64,000 bases of DNA from JBCBCP01 sp039817385 (GCA_039817385.1 JBCBVY010000007.1:124001-188000), one strand, 5' to 3'. Shown: positions 26,997 to 35,709, numbered from the stretch's first letter. Notes: generated from the letters alone by a model not told the origin. Translations and numbers: made by a program.

Positions 26997-27077
26997 GTGC
27001 CCTCGTGCTGCGGTGCGCCGTCTTTTGCCTCAGGTTATATATGGCCTTTCTCACAAGATCACGTCATCAAGAGCGTC

Positions 27078-27650
27078 ATGAGCGAAATTCGGCAGCAGGC
27101 CCGGTGGCGGCTGAAAAAGACGGTTGTGCTGGTGGGGATGATGGGCGCGGGCAAGACGGCTGTGGGCCGTGCCCTTGCCGCGCGTCTGAACGTGCCCTTT
27201 CGCGACAGCGATGCAGAGATCGAGGCGGCGGCGAACATGACCGTGCCCGAAATTTTCGAGCGGGATGGCGAGCCGTTCTTTCGCAACCGCGAGGCCGAGG
27301 TGATCGCGCGGCTGCTGGCCGCGGATCCGGGGGTCCTCTCGACCGGCGGCGGCGCGTTTCTGGCCGCGCGCAACCGCGAGACCATCGCGGCGCAGGGGGT
27401 GTCCGTCTGGCTCGATGCCGATCTGGAGCTGCTCTGGTCCCGCGTGCGGCACAAGGACACCCGCCCGCTGCTGCGCACGGCGGACCCGAAAGCGACGCTG
27501 GCCGCGATTTTTTCGGACCGCACCCCGCTTTATGCGCAGGCGTCCCTGCGGGTGGCGGCGTCGGCAGAGCTGAGCATCGAGGACATGGCGGAGCGGGTCA
27601 TCGAGACCTTAGCGACCCGTGAAGACGTATTGGAGCGGGTGAATGGTTGA
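27078..27650 (+). CDS. aroK: Shikimate kinase
   Basis: Phosphorylates shikimate with ATP in the aromatic amino acid pathway. The 190-residue protein has a P-loop GMMGAGKT (20-27), the shikimate-binding DSDAEIE segment, the GGG motif in LSTGGGAFLA and the lid region with HKDTRPLL. I chose the ATG at 27078 because the family normally has 10-20 residues before the P-loop; the frame stays open far upstream without features. It overlaps aroB by 8 bp, the common alphaproteobacterial aroKB arrangement. Confidence 0.94.
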   Translation: MSEIRQQARWRLKKTVVLVGMMGAGKTAVGRALAARLNVPFRDSDAEIEAAANMTVPEIFERDGEPFFRNREAEVIARLLAADPGVLSTGGGAFLAARNRETIAAQGVSVWLDADLELLWSRVRHKDTRPLLRTADPKATLAAIFSDRTPLYAQASLRVAASAELSIEDMAERVIETLATREDVLERVNG

Positions 27651-28755
27651 AACAGTGCACGTGCCGCTGCCGGGGCGGGAATATGACGTTGTGATCGGTC
27701 CGGGCCTGCTGGCCGAGGCGGGGGCACGCATCGCGCCGCTGCTGCGCCGTCCCCGTGTCGCGGTGATTGCCGACGCGCATGTCGCAGGTCTGCACTGGGA
27801 GACGCTGCGCGCCGGGCTCTCGGACGCAGGTATCGAAGCTGATCTGCTCACCCTGCCCCGCGGGGAGGCGACCAAGAGCTGGGCACAGCTTCAGGCGTGT
27901 TGCGACTGGCTGCTGGACCAAAAGGTCGAGCGGGGCGATATCGTCGTGGCCTTCGGGGGCGGGGTGATCGGCGATCTGGTTGGCTTTGCCGCCGCCATCC
28001 TGCGCCGCGGTGTGCGCTTCGTGCAGATCCCGACCTCGCTTCTGGCGCAGGTGGACAGTTCGGTCGGCGGCAAAACGGGGATCAATACCAGCCACGGCAA
28101 GAACCTGATCGGCGCCTTTCACCAGCCCGGTCTCGTGCTGGCGGATGTGGATGTGCTGGGCACGCTGACGGCCCGCGATCTGCTCGCGGGCTATGGCGAG
28201 GTGGTGAAATACGGGCTGCTGGGGGATGCGGCGTTCTTTGATTGGTTGGAGGCGCATGGCCCCGCGCTCGCCTCCGGGAGCCAAGAGGCCCGGATGCACG
28301 CGGTGCGGCGCAGCGTGGAGATGAAGGCGGATATCGTCCTGCGCGACGAGACGGAGCAAGGCGACCGCGCGCTTTTGAACCTTGGCCATACGTTCGGTCA
28401 TGCGCTGGAGGCCGCAACGGGCTATTCGGACCGGCTGTTGCACGGCGAAGGGGTTGCGGTGGGCTGCGCGCTGGCCTTTGATTTGTCGGCCCGCCTTTGC
28501 CTTTGCCCGCAAGAAGACCCCAGCCGCGTGGCGCAGCACCTGAGCGCAATGGGCATGAAGGCGCGCCTCGGCGACATCCCGGGCGATCTGCCGGGTGCGG
28601 ACGGGCTTCTGGCGCTGATGGGGCAGGACAAGAAGGTTGTCGATGGCCAGCTGCGCTTTATCCTCGCGCGCGGTATCGGGTCGGCCTTTGTTAGCGCGGA
28701 TGTGCCGCGGGATGCGGTGCGCGCGGTACTGGCGGGGGCTTTGGCTGCCCGCTAG
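27643..28755 (+). CDS. aroB: 3-dehydroquinate synthase
   Basis: Converts DAHP to 3-dehydroquinate, the second shikimate-pathway step, with NAD and a divalent metal. The 370-residue length is normal. Visible features are the NAD-binding GGGVIGDLVGFAAA (about 105-118), IPTSLLAQVDSSVGGKTGIN, KNLIGAFHQP and the metal-binding E in GYGEVVKYG plus LNLGHTFGHALE and HGEGVAVG. It starts inside the end of aroK, so the two are coupled. Confidence 0.96.
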   Translation: MVETVHVPLPGREYDVVIGPGLLAEAGARIAPLLRRPRVAVIADAHVAGLHWETLRAGLSDAGIEADLLTLPRGEATKSWAQLQACCDWLLDQKVERGDIVVAFGGGVIGDLVGFAAAILRRGVRFVQIPTSLLAQVDSSVGGKTGINTSHGKNLIGAFHQPGLVLADVDVLGTLTARDLLAGYGEVVKYGLLGDAAFFDWLEAHGPALASGSQEARMHAVRRSVEMKADIVLRDETEQGDRALLNLGHTFGHALEAATGYSDRLLHGEGVAVGCALAFDLSARLCLCPQEDPSRVAQHLSAMGMKARLGDIPGDLPGADGLLALMGQDKKVVDGQLRFILARGIGSAFVSADVPRDAVRAVLAGALAAR

Positions 28756-28763
28756 CCCGGGTC

Positions 28764-28847
28764 GCCCTGAAAACCGACGCGGTTTTCAGGGCCAGGTCTC
28801 AAAAGTTTGCGATCCGCGGGAAACCGCGTCGGTTTCCCAGCCGGATC
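28764..28847. repeat. Double hairpin with complementary loops between aroB and ssb
   Basis: Hairpin 1: GCCCTGAAAACC/GGTTTTCAGGGC (28764-28775, 28781-28792), loop GACGC. Hairpin 2: GGGAAACC/GGTTTCCC (28818-28825, 28831-28838), loop GCGTC, extended by GATCCG/CGGATC (28811-28816, 28842-28847) that overlaps the ssb stop codon. The two loops are exact reverse complements. The same design recurs at 63619-63683. Probably acts as the terminator region for both convergent genes. Confidence 0.75.
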
Positions 28848-29340
28848 AGAACGGGATTTCGTCATCTAAATCACGGCTCGGCGCCGGGCTGGGCGCGCTG
28901 CCGCGGTCATCATAGCCGCCGCCGCGGTCGTCATAGCCCATCTGGCCACCGCCGCCGCCGCCATAGCCGCCACCCCCGCCGCCGCCATCACGGCTGTCGA
29001 GGAATGTCAGCTCTCCCGCGTAAGGCCGGAGCACAACTTCGGTCGAGTAGCGATCCTGGCCCGACTGGTCCTGCCACTTGCGCGTCTCAAGCTTGCCCTC
29101 GATGTACACCTTGGAGCCCTTGCGCAGGTATTGCTCGGCCAGACGCGCGAGGTTTTCGTTGAAGATCGCCACCGAATGCCACTCCGTCCGTTCACGCCGC
29201 TCCCCCGTGTTGCGGTCCTTCCAGTTTTCGGACGTGGCAATGCGCAGGTTGCAAACCTTGCCGCCATTCTGGAACGTCCGTGTCTCCGGATCGCGCCCGA
29301 GATTGCCCACGAGGATCACCTTGTTCACCGAGCCTGCCAT
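28846..29340 (-). CDS. ssb: Single-stranded DNA-binding protein
   Basis: Coats single-stranded DNA in replication and repair. The 164-residue protein has an OB fold (about 1-110, opening MAGSVNKVILVGNLGRDPE), a glycine-rich linker (about 118-150) and the acidic tail DLDDEIPF that binds partner proteins. An AAGGA Shine-Dalgarno precedes the ATG. The gene stands alone, converging with aroB over a palindromic terminator region. Confidence 0.97.
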   Translation of the reverse strand: MAGSVNKVILVGNLGRDPETRTFQNGGKVCNLRIATSENWKDRNTGERRERTEWHSVAIFNENLARLAEQYLRKGSKVYIEGKLETRKWQDQSGQDRYSTEVVLRPYAGELTFLDSRDGGGGGGGYGGGGGGQMGYDDRGGGYDDRGSAPSPAPSRDLDDEIPF

Positions 29341-29493
29341 CGCGTTGTCCTTTCTTCCCCGATTCTGCGTGCGTCAGCGTAACTGTCGGCGCCGGGGGTT
29401 GAAACATGGTTAATGCCGCCCGAAGACGGAGGTGGCGCGCCCCGCATTTTTCGCTATGCTGCGCACAAAACGAGGCGGTGCGGAGCAGTATCA

Positions 29494-30093
29494 ATGGCAG
29501 CGTTGACAAAAGTGACCGGCGTGATTGCCGCCGCCGCGCTTTGTGCGAGCGGGGCCGGGGCCGACACGTTTTCCTCCAAGAGCCGGCAGGCGCTGTTCAA
29601 ATCTCAGACCAAACTGCTCGATAACCGCGCGGCCAAGCAATATTCCAACTCGGTCCGCCTGCAGCCGCCCAAGGTCAACACGCCCACCAAGTGGGACACA
29701 GAGACCGGACCAAAATGGTCGGGCAGGTATCGCGGCAAGTATCTTAAGATGGCAAAAGCCGCCGCGCGCCGCCACAACGTGCCCGAAGACCTGTTCCTGC
29801 GCCTCGTGCAGCAGGAATCGGCCTGGAACCCCGAGGCTGTCAGCCACGCGGGCGCCATTGGTCTTGCTCAGCTGATGCCCGGCACGGCGCGCCTGCTGCG
29901 CGTCGATCCGCACGATCCGGCGCAGAACCTCGATGGCGGCGCGCGCTATCTCAGCCAGCAATACAAGACCTTCGGCAGCTGGCGGCTCGCGCTCGCGGCC
30001 TATAACGCAGGCCCCGGCGCGGTCAAAAAGCATGGCGGCGTGCCCCCGTTCCGGGAAACCCGCAACTATGTGAAGGTGATCTGGGGGAGCTGA
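29494..30093 (+). CDS. Lytic transglycosylase (SLT domain)
   Basis: Cleaves peptidoglycan glycan strands, forming 1,6-anhydromuramic ends. The 199-residue precursor has a signal peptide (about 1-23, ending SGAGA-D) and a catalytic SLT domain (about 85-195). The catalytic Glu108 is in QQESAWNPEAVS, followed by GAIGLAQLMPGTA and AYNAGPGAV, the family 1 motifs. The ATG at 29494 is preceded by GGAG at 8-nt spacing; the frame is open 27 codons further upstream but without a signal. Likely a housekeeping or conjugation-independent cell-wall enzyme. Confidence 0.92.
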   Translation: MAALTKVTGVIAAAALCASGAGADTFSSKSRQALFKSQTKLLDNRAAKQYSNSVRLQPPKVNTPTKWDTETGPKWSGRYRGKYLKMAKAAARRHNVPEDLFLRLVQQESAWNPEAVSHAGAIGLAQLMPGTARLLRVDPHDPAQNLDGGARYLSQQYKTFGSWRLALAAYNAGPGAVKKHGGVPPFRETRNYVKVIWGS

Positions 30094-30117
30094 CCCGCCC
30101 GTCCCGGATGACATAAT

Positions 30118-30188
30118 CGAGCCCTCGCAGCCCCCACAAATCGCCGCAATGACGGGCGATAGATGCGGCAACCTATGCGGAGGGCTCG
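30118..30188 (+). promoter_or_regulatory. Leader that can hide the Shine-Dalgarno of the 161-residue membrane protein
   Basis: CGAGCCCTC (30118-30126) is a perfect 9-bp complement of GAGGGCTCG (30180-30188), which contains most of the Shine-Dalgarno GGAGGG (30179-30184). An inner hairpin ATCGCC/GGCGAT (30140-30145, 30155-30160) lies between. The arrangement could work as a translational switch or thermosensor; no known class was recognised. Confidence 0.5.
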
Positions 30189-30191
30189 GCA

Positions 30192-30677
30192 GTGAAATCG
30201 GCAACAACATTCGAAGAACGGCTTGCAAAGCTGAAGGCGCAAGACGCGGAGCCCGAGGTGCAGGCGCAGGGTGCTAAACCCTCGCGGGTCACGCACGAAA
30301 AGAGGCGACGCCGTCTCTATTTTGACGCGCTCCTCATCGGTGGCCTCATCGGCGCCGCGGCGGGCACGATGTTCAACAGCGCGATTGGCCTGATGTTCCT
30401 GTCGACGCTCGACTGGCCCACGCTGGTTGGTCTTGTGCAAATGGACCCTCAGACCGGCGCGCATATTGCGACCTTCGTTCTGACGCCCGTGCTGTTTGTG
30501 GCGGCACTCGTGTTCTCGGCCACGTACCCGCGGGTGTTTCAGGCCGCCGCCGCGTACGGGATTGGCATGATCGCGACGAACTTCCCGGACCTGCATATGT
30601 ACGTTGAAACGATCGTGATCCCGGGGTTCTGGAACTACGTGACCAGCTACACCTCCGCGATGAAAGCGCTGCAGTAG
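30192..30677 (+). CDS. Small membrane protein of unknown function
   Basis: A 161-residue protein starting at GTG 30192, 7 nt after GGAGGG. The first 40 residues are charged (FEERLAKLKAQ, then KRRRR), followed by three hydrophobic segments (about 44-70, 92-112, 115-150 in part). I do not recognise a family. It has a putative SD-sequestering leader and converges with the ABC transporter operon. Confidence 0.75.
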   Translation: MKSATTFEERLAKLKAQDAEPEVQAQGAKPSRVTHEKRRRRLYFDALLIGGLIGAAAGTMFNSAIGLMFLSTLDWPTLVGLVQMDPQTGAHIATFVLTPVLFVAALVFSATYPRVFQAAAAYGIGMIATNFPDLHMYVETIVIPGFWNYVTSYTSAMKALQ

Positions 30678-30686
30678 CGGTGTTCA

Positions 30687-30706
30687 CCCCGGCGGTTGGG
30701 CCGGGG
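30687..30706. terminator. Hairpin between convergent genes
   Basis: CCCCGGC/GCCGGGG with loop GGTTGG lies in the 36-bp gap between the membrane protein gene and the ABC ATPase gene. It has no T-run on either side, so its terminator role is uncertain. Confidence 0.45.
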
Positions 30707-30713
30707 CACTGCT

Positions 30714-32798
30714 TCACTCCGCCGCGATCTTGATCACCGGCTCCATCTCCGCGAGCTTCGCATCGCTCAGGTGGCACTTGATCTGGTGCCCCTCGGCCAG
30801 GCGGCGGACGGGCGGCACCTCTTTCTCGCACAGGCCCCCCGCAACTTCGGACTTCCACCGGCAGCGCGTCTGGAACGGGCAGCCGGGGGGCGGGTTCATC
30901 GCCGACGGGATATCGCCCTCCAGCACGATGTGCTGCTTTTCAACGGACGTATCCGCAATCGGCACCGCGCTCAGCAGCGCCTCGGTATAGGGGTGATAGG
31001 GGGGCGAGAAGACCTGTTCGGTGTCCCCAAGCTCCACCACGTGGCCAAGGTACATGACCATCACCCGGTCGCTGAGATAGCGCACGATGCTGAGGTCGTG
31101 GGAGATGAACAGCAGCGTCGTTTTATGCTCGCGCTGGATTTCCATCAGCAGGTCGGTCACCGCGGCCTGCACAGAAACGTCGAGGGCCGACACCGGCTCG
31201 TCCGCGACCACGATCCGCGCGTCCCCGGCAAAGGCGCGCGCGATGCCCACGCGCTGCTTCTGCCCGCCTGACAGCTGACGCGGCATCCGGTTCGCAAACT
31301 CGCGCGGCAGCTTCACGAGGTCCAGAAGCTCCAACATCCGGTTCCAGCGCTCTTTCTCGTTAGCCCCGACCTTGAAAATCTCCAGCGCGCGCACGATCTG
31401 GCGGCCCACCGTCATCGACGGGTTCAGCGTGTCAAACGGGTTCTGGAACACCATCTGAACATCGGCCACTGTTTTGGTATCGCGCGCCTCAATGGGCACG
31501 TCCTGAATCGGCGTGTTGCCGAGGATGATCTCTCCATCGGTCGCTGTCTCAAGCCCCATCAGCACCTTGGCAAAGGTCGACTTGCCGCAGCCCGATTCGC
31601 CCACAATGGCGAGCGTTTCGGATTCGCGCGCCTCGAAGGACAGCGTCTCATTCGCCTTGACCACTTTGGTCGCCCCGCCGCCAAAGAGCGCGTTGGCCGC
31701 CACCTCGTAATATTTCTTGAGGTTGTCCATCTTGAGAACAACATCGCCGACGGGCGCCTTTTCCTTCTGCGCGCCCAAGGTCAGCGGCGCGTTCCAGTCG
31801 ATCTCCTTGAACTTCAGGCAACGCGACTGGTGCCGGTCATTGCCCGGCACCGGCTCCATCGGGATAAAGCCCTGATCGCAGCGCCCCGCCTCAAAATAGT
31901 CGCATCGCGGGCCAAAGTTGCAGCCTGGCGGGCGCTCGTGGGGCAGGGGGAAGTTGCCCGGGATCGCCACCAGCGGGCGCGCGTTCTTGTCGGCGCCGGG
32001 CAGGGGGATCGAACGGAACAGTGCCTGCGTATAGGGGTGCTGCATGTTGTTGAAGACGGTCTCGATGCTGCCGCGCTCCACCGCCTCGCCTGAATACATC
32101 ACGCAGATGCGGTCACAGGTCTCCAGCACGAGACCGAGGTTGTGGGAGATGAACAGCATCGAGGTGCCGTACTTTTTCCCCAGATCCTTCACCAGCTCGA
32201 CCACCGCGGCCTCGACCGTCACGTCAAGGGCGGTTGTCGGCTCGTCCAGGATCAGCAAGGACGGCTCCGACATCAGCGCCATCGCGATCACGATGCGCTG
32301 CTGCTGGCCGCCCGACAATTGGTGCGGGAAGGAGTTGAGGATGCGCTTGGGGTCCGGCAGCTTCACATCCGTGACCACCTGAAGCGCGCGTTCATAGGCG
32401 TCTTTCTCGGACATGCCGGCGTGGATCATCGGCACTTCCATCAGCTGCTTGCCGATCTTCATCGCTGGGTTCAGGGAGGCCATCGGCTCCTGATAGATCA
32501 TCGCGATTTCCGAGCCGCGGATGTCGCGCAGCTCTTCCATCGACATCTGGCCCAGATCGCGCCCCTTGAACTTGATCGACCCGCCCACGATGCGCCCGTT
32601 CTTGCCAAGGTCCTGCATGACACCGAGAGCCACCGTGGACTTGCCGCAGCCCGATTCGCCCACAAGGCCCACTGCCTCGCCCGGCTGAACGGTCACCGAA
32701 AAGTCCATCACGGCGGGGATTTCCCGCAGCCGCGTGAAGAAGGAGATGGACAGCTTGTCGATCTCCAGGATGGGGCCGTCATAGTTTTCTTTGGCCAT
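30714..32798 (-). CDS. Fused dipeptide-type ABC transporter ATPase (two ATP-binding domains)
   Basis: A 694-residue cytoplasmic ATPase combining DppD- and DppF-like halves. Half 1: Walker A GESGCGKST (47-55), signature LSGGQQQR, Walker B LLILDEPTTALD, and an oligopeptide-type C-terminal extension with several Cys. Half 2: Walker A GESGCGKST near 400-408, signature LSGGQKQR, and VVADEPVSALD. It powers import of a peptide or similar solute through the two permeases encoded upstream. The operon order is permease B, permease C, ATPase. No substrate-binding protein gene is in the window, which is unusual for this family. Confidence 0.93.
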   Translation of the reverse strand: MAKENYDGPILEIDKLSISFFTRLREIPAVMDFSVTVQPGEAVGLVGESGCGKSTVALGVMQDLGKNGRIVGGSIKFKGRDLGQMSMEELRDIRGSEIAMIYQEPMASLNPAMKIGKQLMEVPMIHAGMSEKDAYERALQVVTDVKLPDPKRILNSFPHQLSGGQQQRIVIAMALMSEPSLLILDEPTTALDVTVEAAVVELVKDLGKKYGTSMLFISHNLGLVLETCDRICVMYSGEAVERGSIETVFNNMQHPYTQALFRSIPLPGADKNARPLVAIPGNFPLPHERPPGCNFGPRCDYFEAGRCDQGFIPMEPVPGNDRHQSRCLKFKEIDWNAPLTLGAQKEKAPVGDVVLKMDNLKKYYEVAANALFGGGATKVVKANETLSFEARESETLAIVGESGCGKSTFAKVLMGLETATDGEIILGNTPIQDVPIEARDTKTVADVQMVFQNPFDTLNPSMTVGRQIVRALEIFKVGANEKERWNRMLELLDLVKLPREFANRMPRQLSGGQKQRVGIARAFAGDARIVVADEPVSALDVSVQAAVTDLLMEIQREHKTTLLFISHDLSIVRYLSDRVMVMYLGHVVELGDTEQVFSPPYHPYTEALLSAVPIADTSVEKQHIVLEGDIPSAMNPPPGCPFQTRCRWKSEVAGGLCEKEVPPVRRLAEGHQIKCHLSDAKLAEMEPVIKIAAE

Positions 32799-32831
32799 TA
32801 GTCGTCTCCCTGTCAGCCAGGCGGGTCCGCC

Positions 32832-32883
32832 CCTTCTTCTGGCTAGAAATATGCCGGGGGTCTGGGGTCTGGCCCCCAGTCCC
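32832..32883 (+). repeat. Copy A of a roughly 50-bp interspersed repeat
   Basis: Begins CCTTCTTCTGG, contains GGGGGTCTGGGG and ends in a small hairpin CTGGGG/CCCCAG. It resembles copies at 53739-53788 and 57740-57788. It fills most of the 95-bp gap between the permease and ATPase genes of one operon. Confidence 0.65.
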
Positions 32884-32893
32884 GCCGTCTCAA

Positions 32894-34363
32894 TCAGTCC
32901 CGAAGGCTTTCTTCACGCAGACCGTCCGCCAAGAGGTTCAGGCCCAGCACCAGCGTCATCAGCGCGATGCCCGGCACCAGCGCGGGGTGCGGATAAAGCG
33001 CCAGCAGGCGGCGACCGTCATTGATGGTCGTTCCCCAGTCGGGGCTTTCGGGCGGCAGGCCGAGGCCGAAGAAGCCCAAAGTGCCCAGAAGGATGGTTGT
33101 ATACCCGATCCGCAGGCAGAAATCGACGATCAGCGGCCCGCGCGCGTTGGGCAGGATTTCCCACAGCATGATGTACCACGGGCCTTCCCCGCGGGTCTGC
33201 GCCGCGGCCACGTAATCCCGCGTTTTGATGTCGAGCGCGAGGCCCCGAACGATCCTGAAGACCGTCGGCGCGTTCACGAAGACCACCGACACGAACACCA
33301 CGAGGATACCCGGCGCGATGTCGAAAAGGTCCAGCGCGCGGGGCAGGCCCGGGATCGCATAGGTCTCGGTCGAGACGATCGACCCATTGGACGAGATCAG
33401 CATCAGGTACACCCAGCCCATGATCCCCAGAACCACGATCAGCAGCGGCGTGCGCACCGAAGGCTGCGTGTAATAGCGCGAGTTCAAAAGCACGCCGAAG
33501 AAGATCAGCGGGAAGACGAACAGCACCGTCGCCATATAGTTCGGTATGCCCGTCGCCACGATCTCCGGCGTCACCAGCAGGTAGAACAGCAGGATGACCG
33601 GGAAGGCGAGGATCAGGTTGGCAAGAAAGCTCAGGATCGTGTCCAGACGCCCGCCATAATAGCCCGCTGGCAGGCCCAGCGTGATGCCGACCATGAAGGC
33701 AAAGAGCGTCGCAAGCGGCGCGATCTGCACGACGACCCAGGCACCTTTCAAGAGGCGCGAGTAGACGTCACGCGCGAGGTTGTCGCCGCCCAGAAGGTAC
33801 CATGCAAACTGGCCTTCATCCGGGCTGCGCATCGGCGTGCCGGGGATCTTGTTCTTCATGCCCGACACCTGGGACAGCGGATCGTGGGTGATCAGCATGT
33901 CGAACACACCCGCCATGACGCCCACCAGAACCCAGAACATGACAAGGCCAAAGCCGATCATGCCAATCGTGCTGTCAAACAGCTTGCCGTAAAGGCCCAG
34001 CTTGCGCTTGTAGGTGATCGACACCGCGTAGATCAAAATCAGGCCGACCCACACCGGGATCAGGTTCTGGCTGATTGCGCCGACGATGCCCGCGCCGGTG
34101 CCCATCACGATGCCCAGCACGATATAGGCCAGCACGATCAGCACAACGGCATAGAAACTCCACCGCATCGCCGTTTTGACCATCGCAGCCGGGCCCGTGG
34201 TGGCGGCAATCGTGCCGTCCGGGTTCACGGTGATCGGCCCGTTATCGGGCGCAACGATGGAGATGATGATGTTCGCCGCCACCGCCAGCGCCAGCGCAAG
34301 GGCTGCCAGATAAAGCGCGATGTTCAAAGGCGCCAGCGCGCCGGTCCATGTCAAGGGATCCAT
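32894..34363 (-). CDS. Dipeptide-type ABC transporter permease (DppC-like, long form)
   Basis: A 489-residue inner-membrane permease. The canonical BPD_transp_1 core is in the C-terminal two thirds, with the EAA loop TRDYVAAAQTRGEGPWYIMLWEILPNARGP. The N-terminal ~180 residues add several extra transmembrane segments (about 15-40, 68-90, 95-118, 130-155), making it much longer than typical DppC proteins of around 300. A loop with PMRSPDEGQFAWYLLGGDNLARDVYSRL matches the conserved DppC entry region. It is 14 bp downstream of the partner permease gene. Confidence 0.9.
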   Translation of the reverse strand: MDPLTWTGALAPLNIALYLAALALALAVAANIIISIVAPDNGPITVNPDGTIAATTGPAAMVKTAMRWSFYAVVLIVLAYIVLGIVMGTGAGIVGAISQNLIPVWVGLILIYAVSITYKRKLGLYGKLFDSTIGMIGFGLVMFWVLVGVMAGVFDMLITHDPLSQVSGMKNKIPGTPMRSPDEGQFAWYLLGGDNLARDVYSRLLKGAWVVVQIAPLATLFAFMVGITLGLPAGYYGGRLDTILSFLANLILAFPVILLFYLLVTPEIVATGIPNYMATVLFVFPLIFFGVLLNSRYYTQPSVRTPLLIVVLGIMGWVYLMLISSNGSIVSTETYAIPGLPRALDLFDIAPGILVVFVSVVFVNAPTVFRIVRGLALDIKTRDYVAAAQTRGEGPWYIMLWEILPNARGPLIVDFCLRIGYTTILLGTLGFFGLGLPPESPDWGTTINDGRRLLALYPHPALVPGIALMTLVLGLNLLADGLREESLRD

Positions 34364-34377
34364 TGCCTTGGGCCTCC

Positions 34378-35424
34378 TTATGAAATGCGAATGCGCGGGT
34401 TCAGGAACACGTAGCCGATGTCTGAGATCAGCTGCGTGATCAGAACGACCACGACCGACACGACCGAGACCGCCAGAAGCAGCTCGATGTCATTATTGCC
34501 CGCCGCCTGCACCAGCAGCCAGCCAAAGCCCTTGTAGTTAAAGAGCGTCTCGACAATCACCACGCCGTTCAGCAGCCACGGGATTTGCAGCATGATCACG
34601 GTAAACGGCGCAATCAGCGCATTGCGCAGGGCGTGTTTGAGGACGATGTTGCCAAAGCTGACACCCTTCAGGCGCGCGGTTCGGATATATTGCGCCGTCA
34701 TCACCTCCGTCATGCTCGCCCGCGTCATCCGGGCGATATAACCCATGCCGTAAAGCGCAATTGTGATGACGGGCAGGGTGAAATTCTCGAACGTGGCGTT
34801 GTCAATTGCTTGCGTTGCCGACCCCTTAAACCATTTCAGCCCAAAGGCGGATGAGGCAAAGATGGCGATGAAGATCACGCCCGAGACATATTCCGGCGTC
34901 GCCGTCGTCGCGATGGAGAAGGTGGACAGGGACCGGTCCAGCCCCGAGCCCTCCCGCATTCCCGCAAGCACCCCGACCAGCAGCGCGGACGGCACCATGA
35001 CGAGCAGAACAAAGCCCATCAGCTTGCCTGTCGCCGCCAGCCTGACCCCGACCAACTCGCCTACGTTATCCTTAAAGACAAGGCTCGTGCCCCAATCGCC
35101 CTGAATCACGCCGCAGAAGCTTCGGCGCTCTTCTACTGGCGCGTTCTCGGCGAAACACTGGCCCATGACGGTGCCATCGTCCTTTTCCGTCACCCAGCCG
35201 GGGGCGACCCCCAGCCAGCGGCCATATTTGACAAAGGTGTTGTCAAGATAGCCGCGATCCCCCAGCCAGCTGGCCACGGCTTCGTCCGACATGCGGAAGT
35301 TGCCCTGCGTCTTCGCCAGTTTTTCGAGGTTCGGGTAAAGGTTGGTCAGGAAGAAGACGATGAACGTCAGGCAAATTGCCGTCAGCAACATAACGCCCAG
35401 TCGTCGGAGGATGAATAGTCCCAT
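34378..35424 (-). CDS. Dipeptide-type ABC transporter permease (DppB-like)
   Basis: A 348-residue membrane permease, first gene of the importer operon. The N-terminal helix FILRRLGVMLLTAICLTFIVFFL is followed by a periplasmic loop with two Cys, and the BPD_transp_1 domain contains the EAA loop near YIRTARLKGVSFGNIVLKHALRNA. I chose the ATG at 35424 because AGGGG lies just upstream; the open extension to 35499 is not family-like. A direct repeat beside the neighbouring AraC-type gene may be its operator. Confidence 0.92.
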   Translation of the reverse strand: MGLFILRRLGVMLLTAICLTFIVFFLTNLYPNLEKLAKTQGNFRMSDEAVASWLGDRGYLDNTFVKYGRWLGVAPGWVTEKDDGTVMGQCFAENAPVEERRSFCGVIQGDWGTSLVFKDNVGELVGVRLAATGKLMGFVLLVMVPSALLVGVLAGMREGSGLDRSLSTFSIATTATPEYVSGVIFIAIFASSAFGLKWFKGSATQAIDNATFENFTLPVITIALYGMGYIARMTRASMTEVMTAQYIRTARLKGVSFGNIVLKHALRNALIAPFTVIMLQIPWLLNGVVIVETLFNYKGFGWLLVQAAGNNDIELLLAVSVVSVVVVLITQLISDIGYVFLNPRIRIS

Positions 35425-35657
35425 AAATGCCCCTGTTGGTCGGCTGATACGGGGGATGTGCCCCGCATATGGCTGGTGGCCCGGTTCATGCGGGCGCATG
35501 CTTTGGAAAGGCCGCGCGCGGGCGGCGCAGGCGTGTCGTCGAGCTCCCCTGAGCGCCGCGCGGTGATCCCCCGCGGCTTGTTTTCAATTTTTGTTAAACC
35601 CTATGAGGCCGAAAATGGGGTGGCGCGTCAACCGAACCGTTCAGGAATCATCACACA

Positions 35658-35688
35658 TTTGCGACAGTTAGGTAGTCTGTTTGCGACA
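35658..35688. promoter_or_regulatory. Direct repeat, candidate AraC-type operator
   Basis: TTTGCGACA occurs at 35658-35666 and again at 35680-35688, a 22-bp period close to two DNA turns, as AraC-family proteins need. On the minus strand it lies 234 bp upstream of the permease start codon and 26 bp before a TTGACG candidate -35 (35631-35626). The AraC-type gene ends 21 bp away. Control of the ABC operon by that regulator is inference. Confidence 0.5.
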
Positions 35689-35709
35689 TGTGCCTTGTCT
35701 TTGTCCACT

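Noticed and set aside
28920..28995. Short tandem repeats near the ssb 3' end
   Set aside because: They encode the ordinary glycine-rich linker of SSB.
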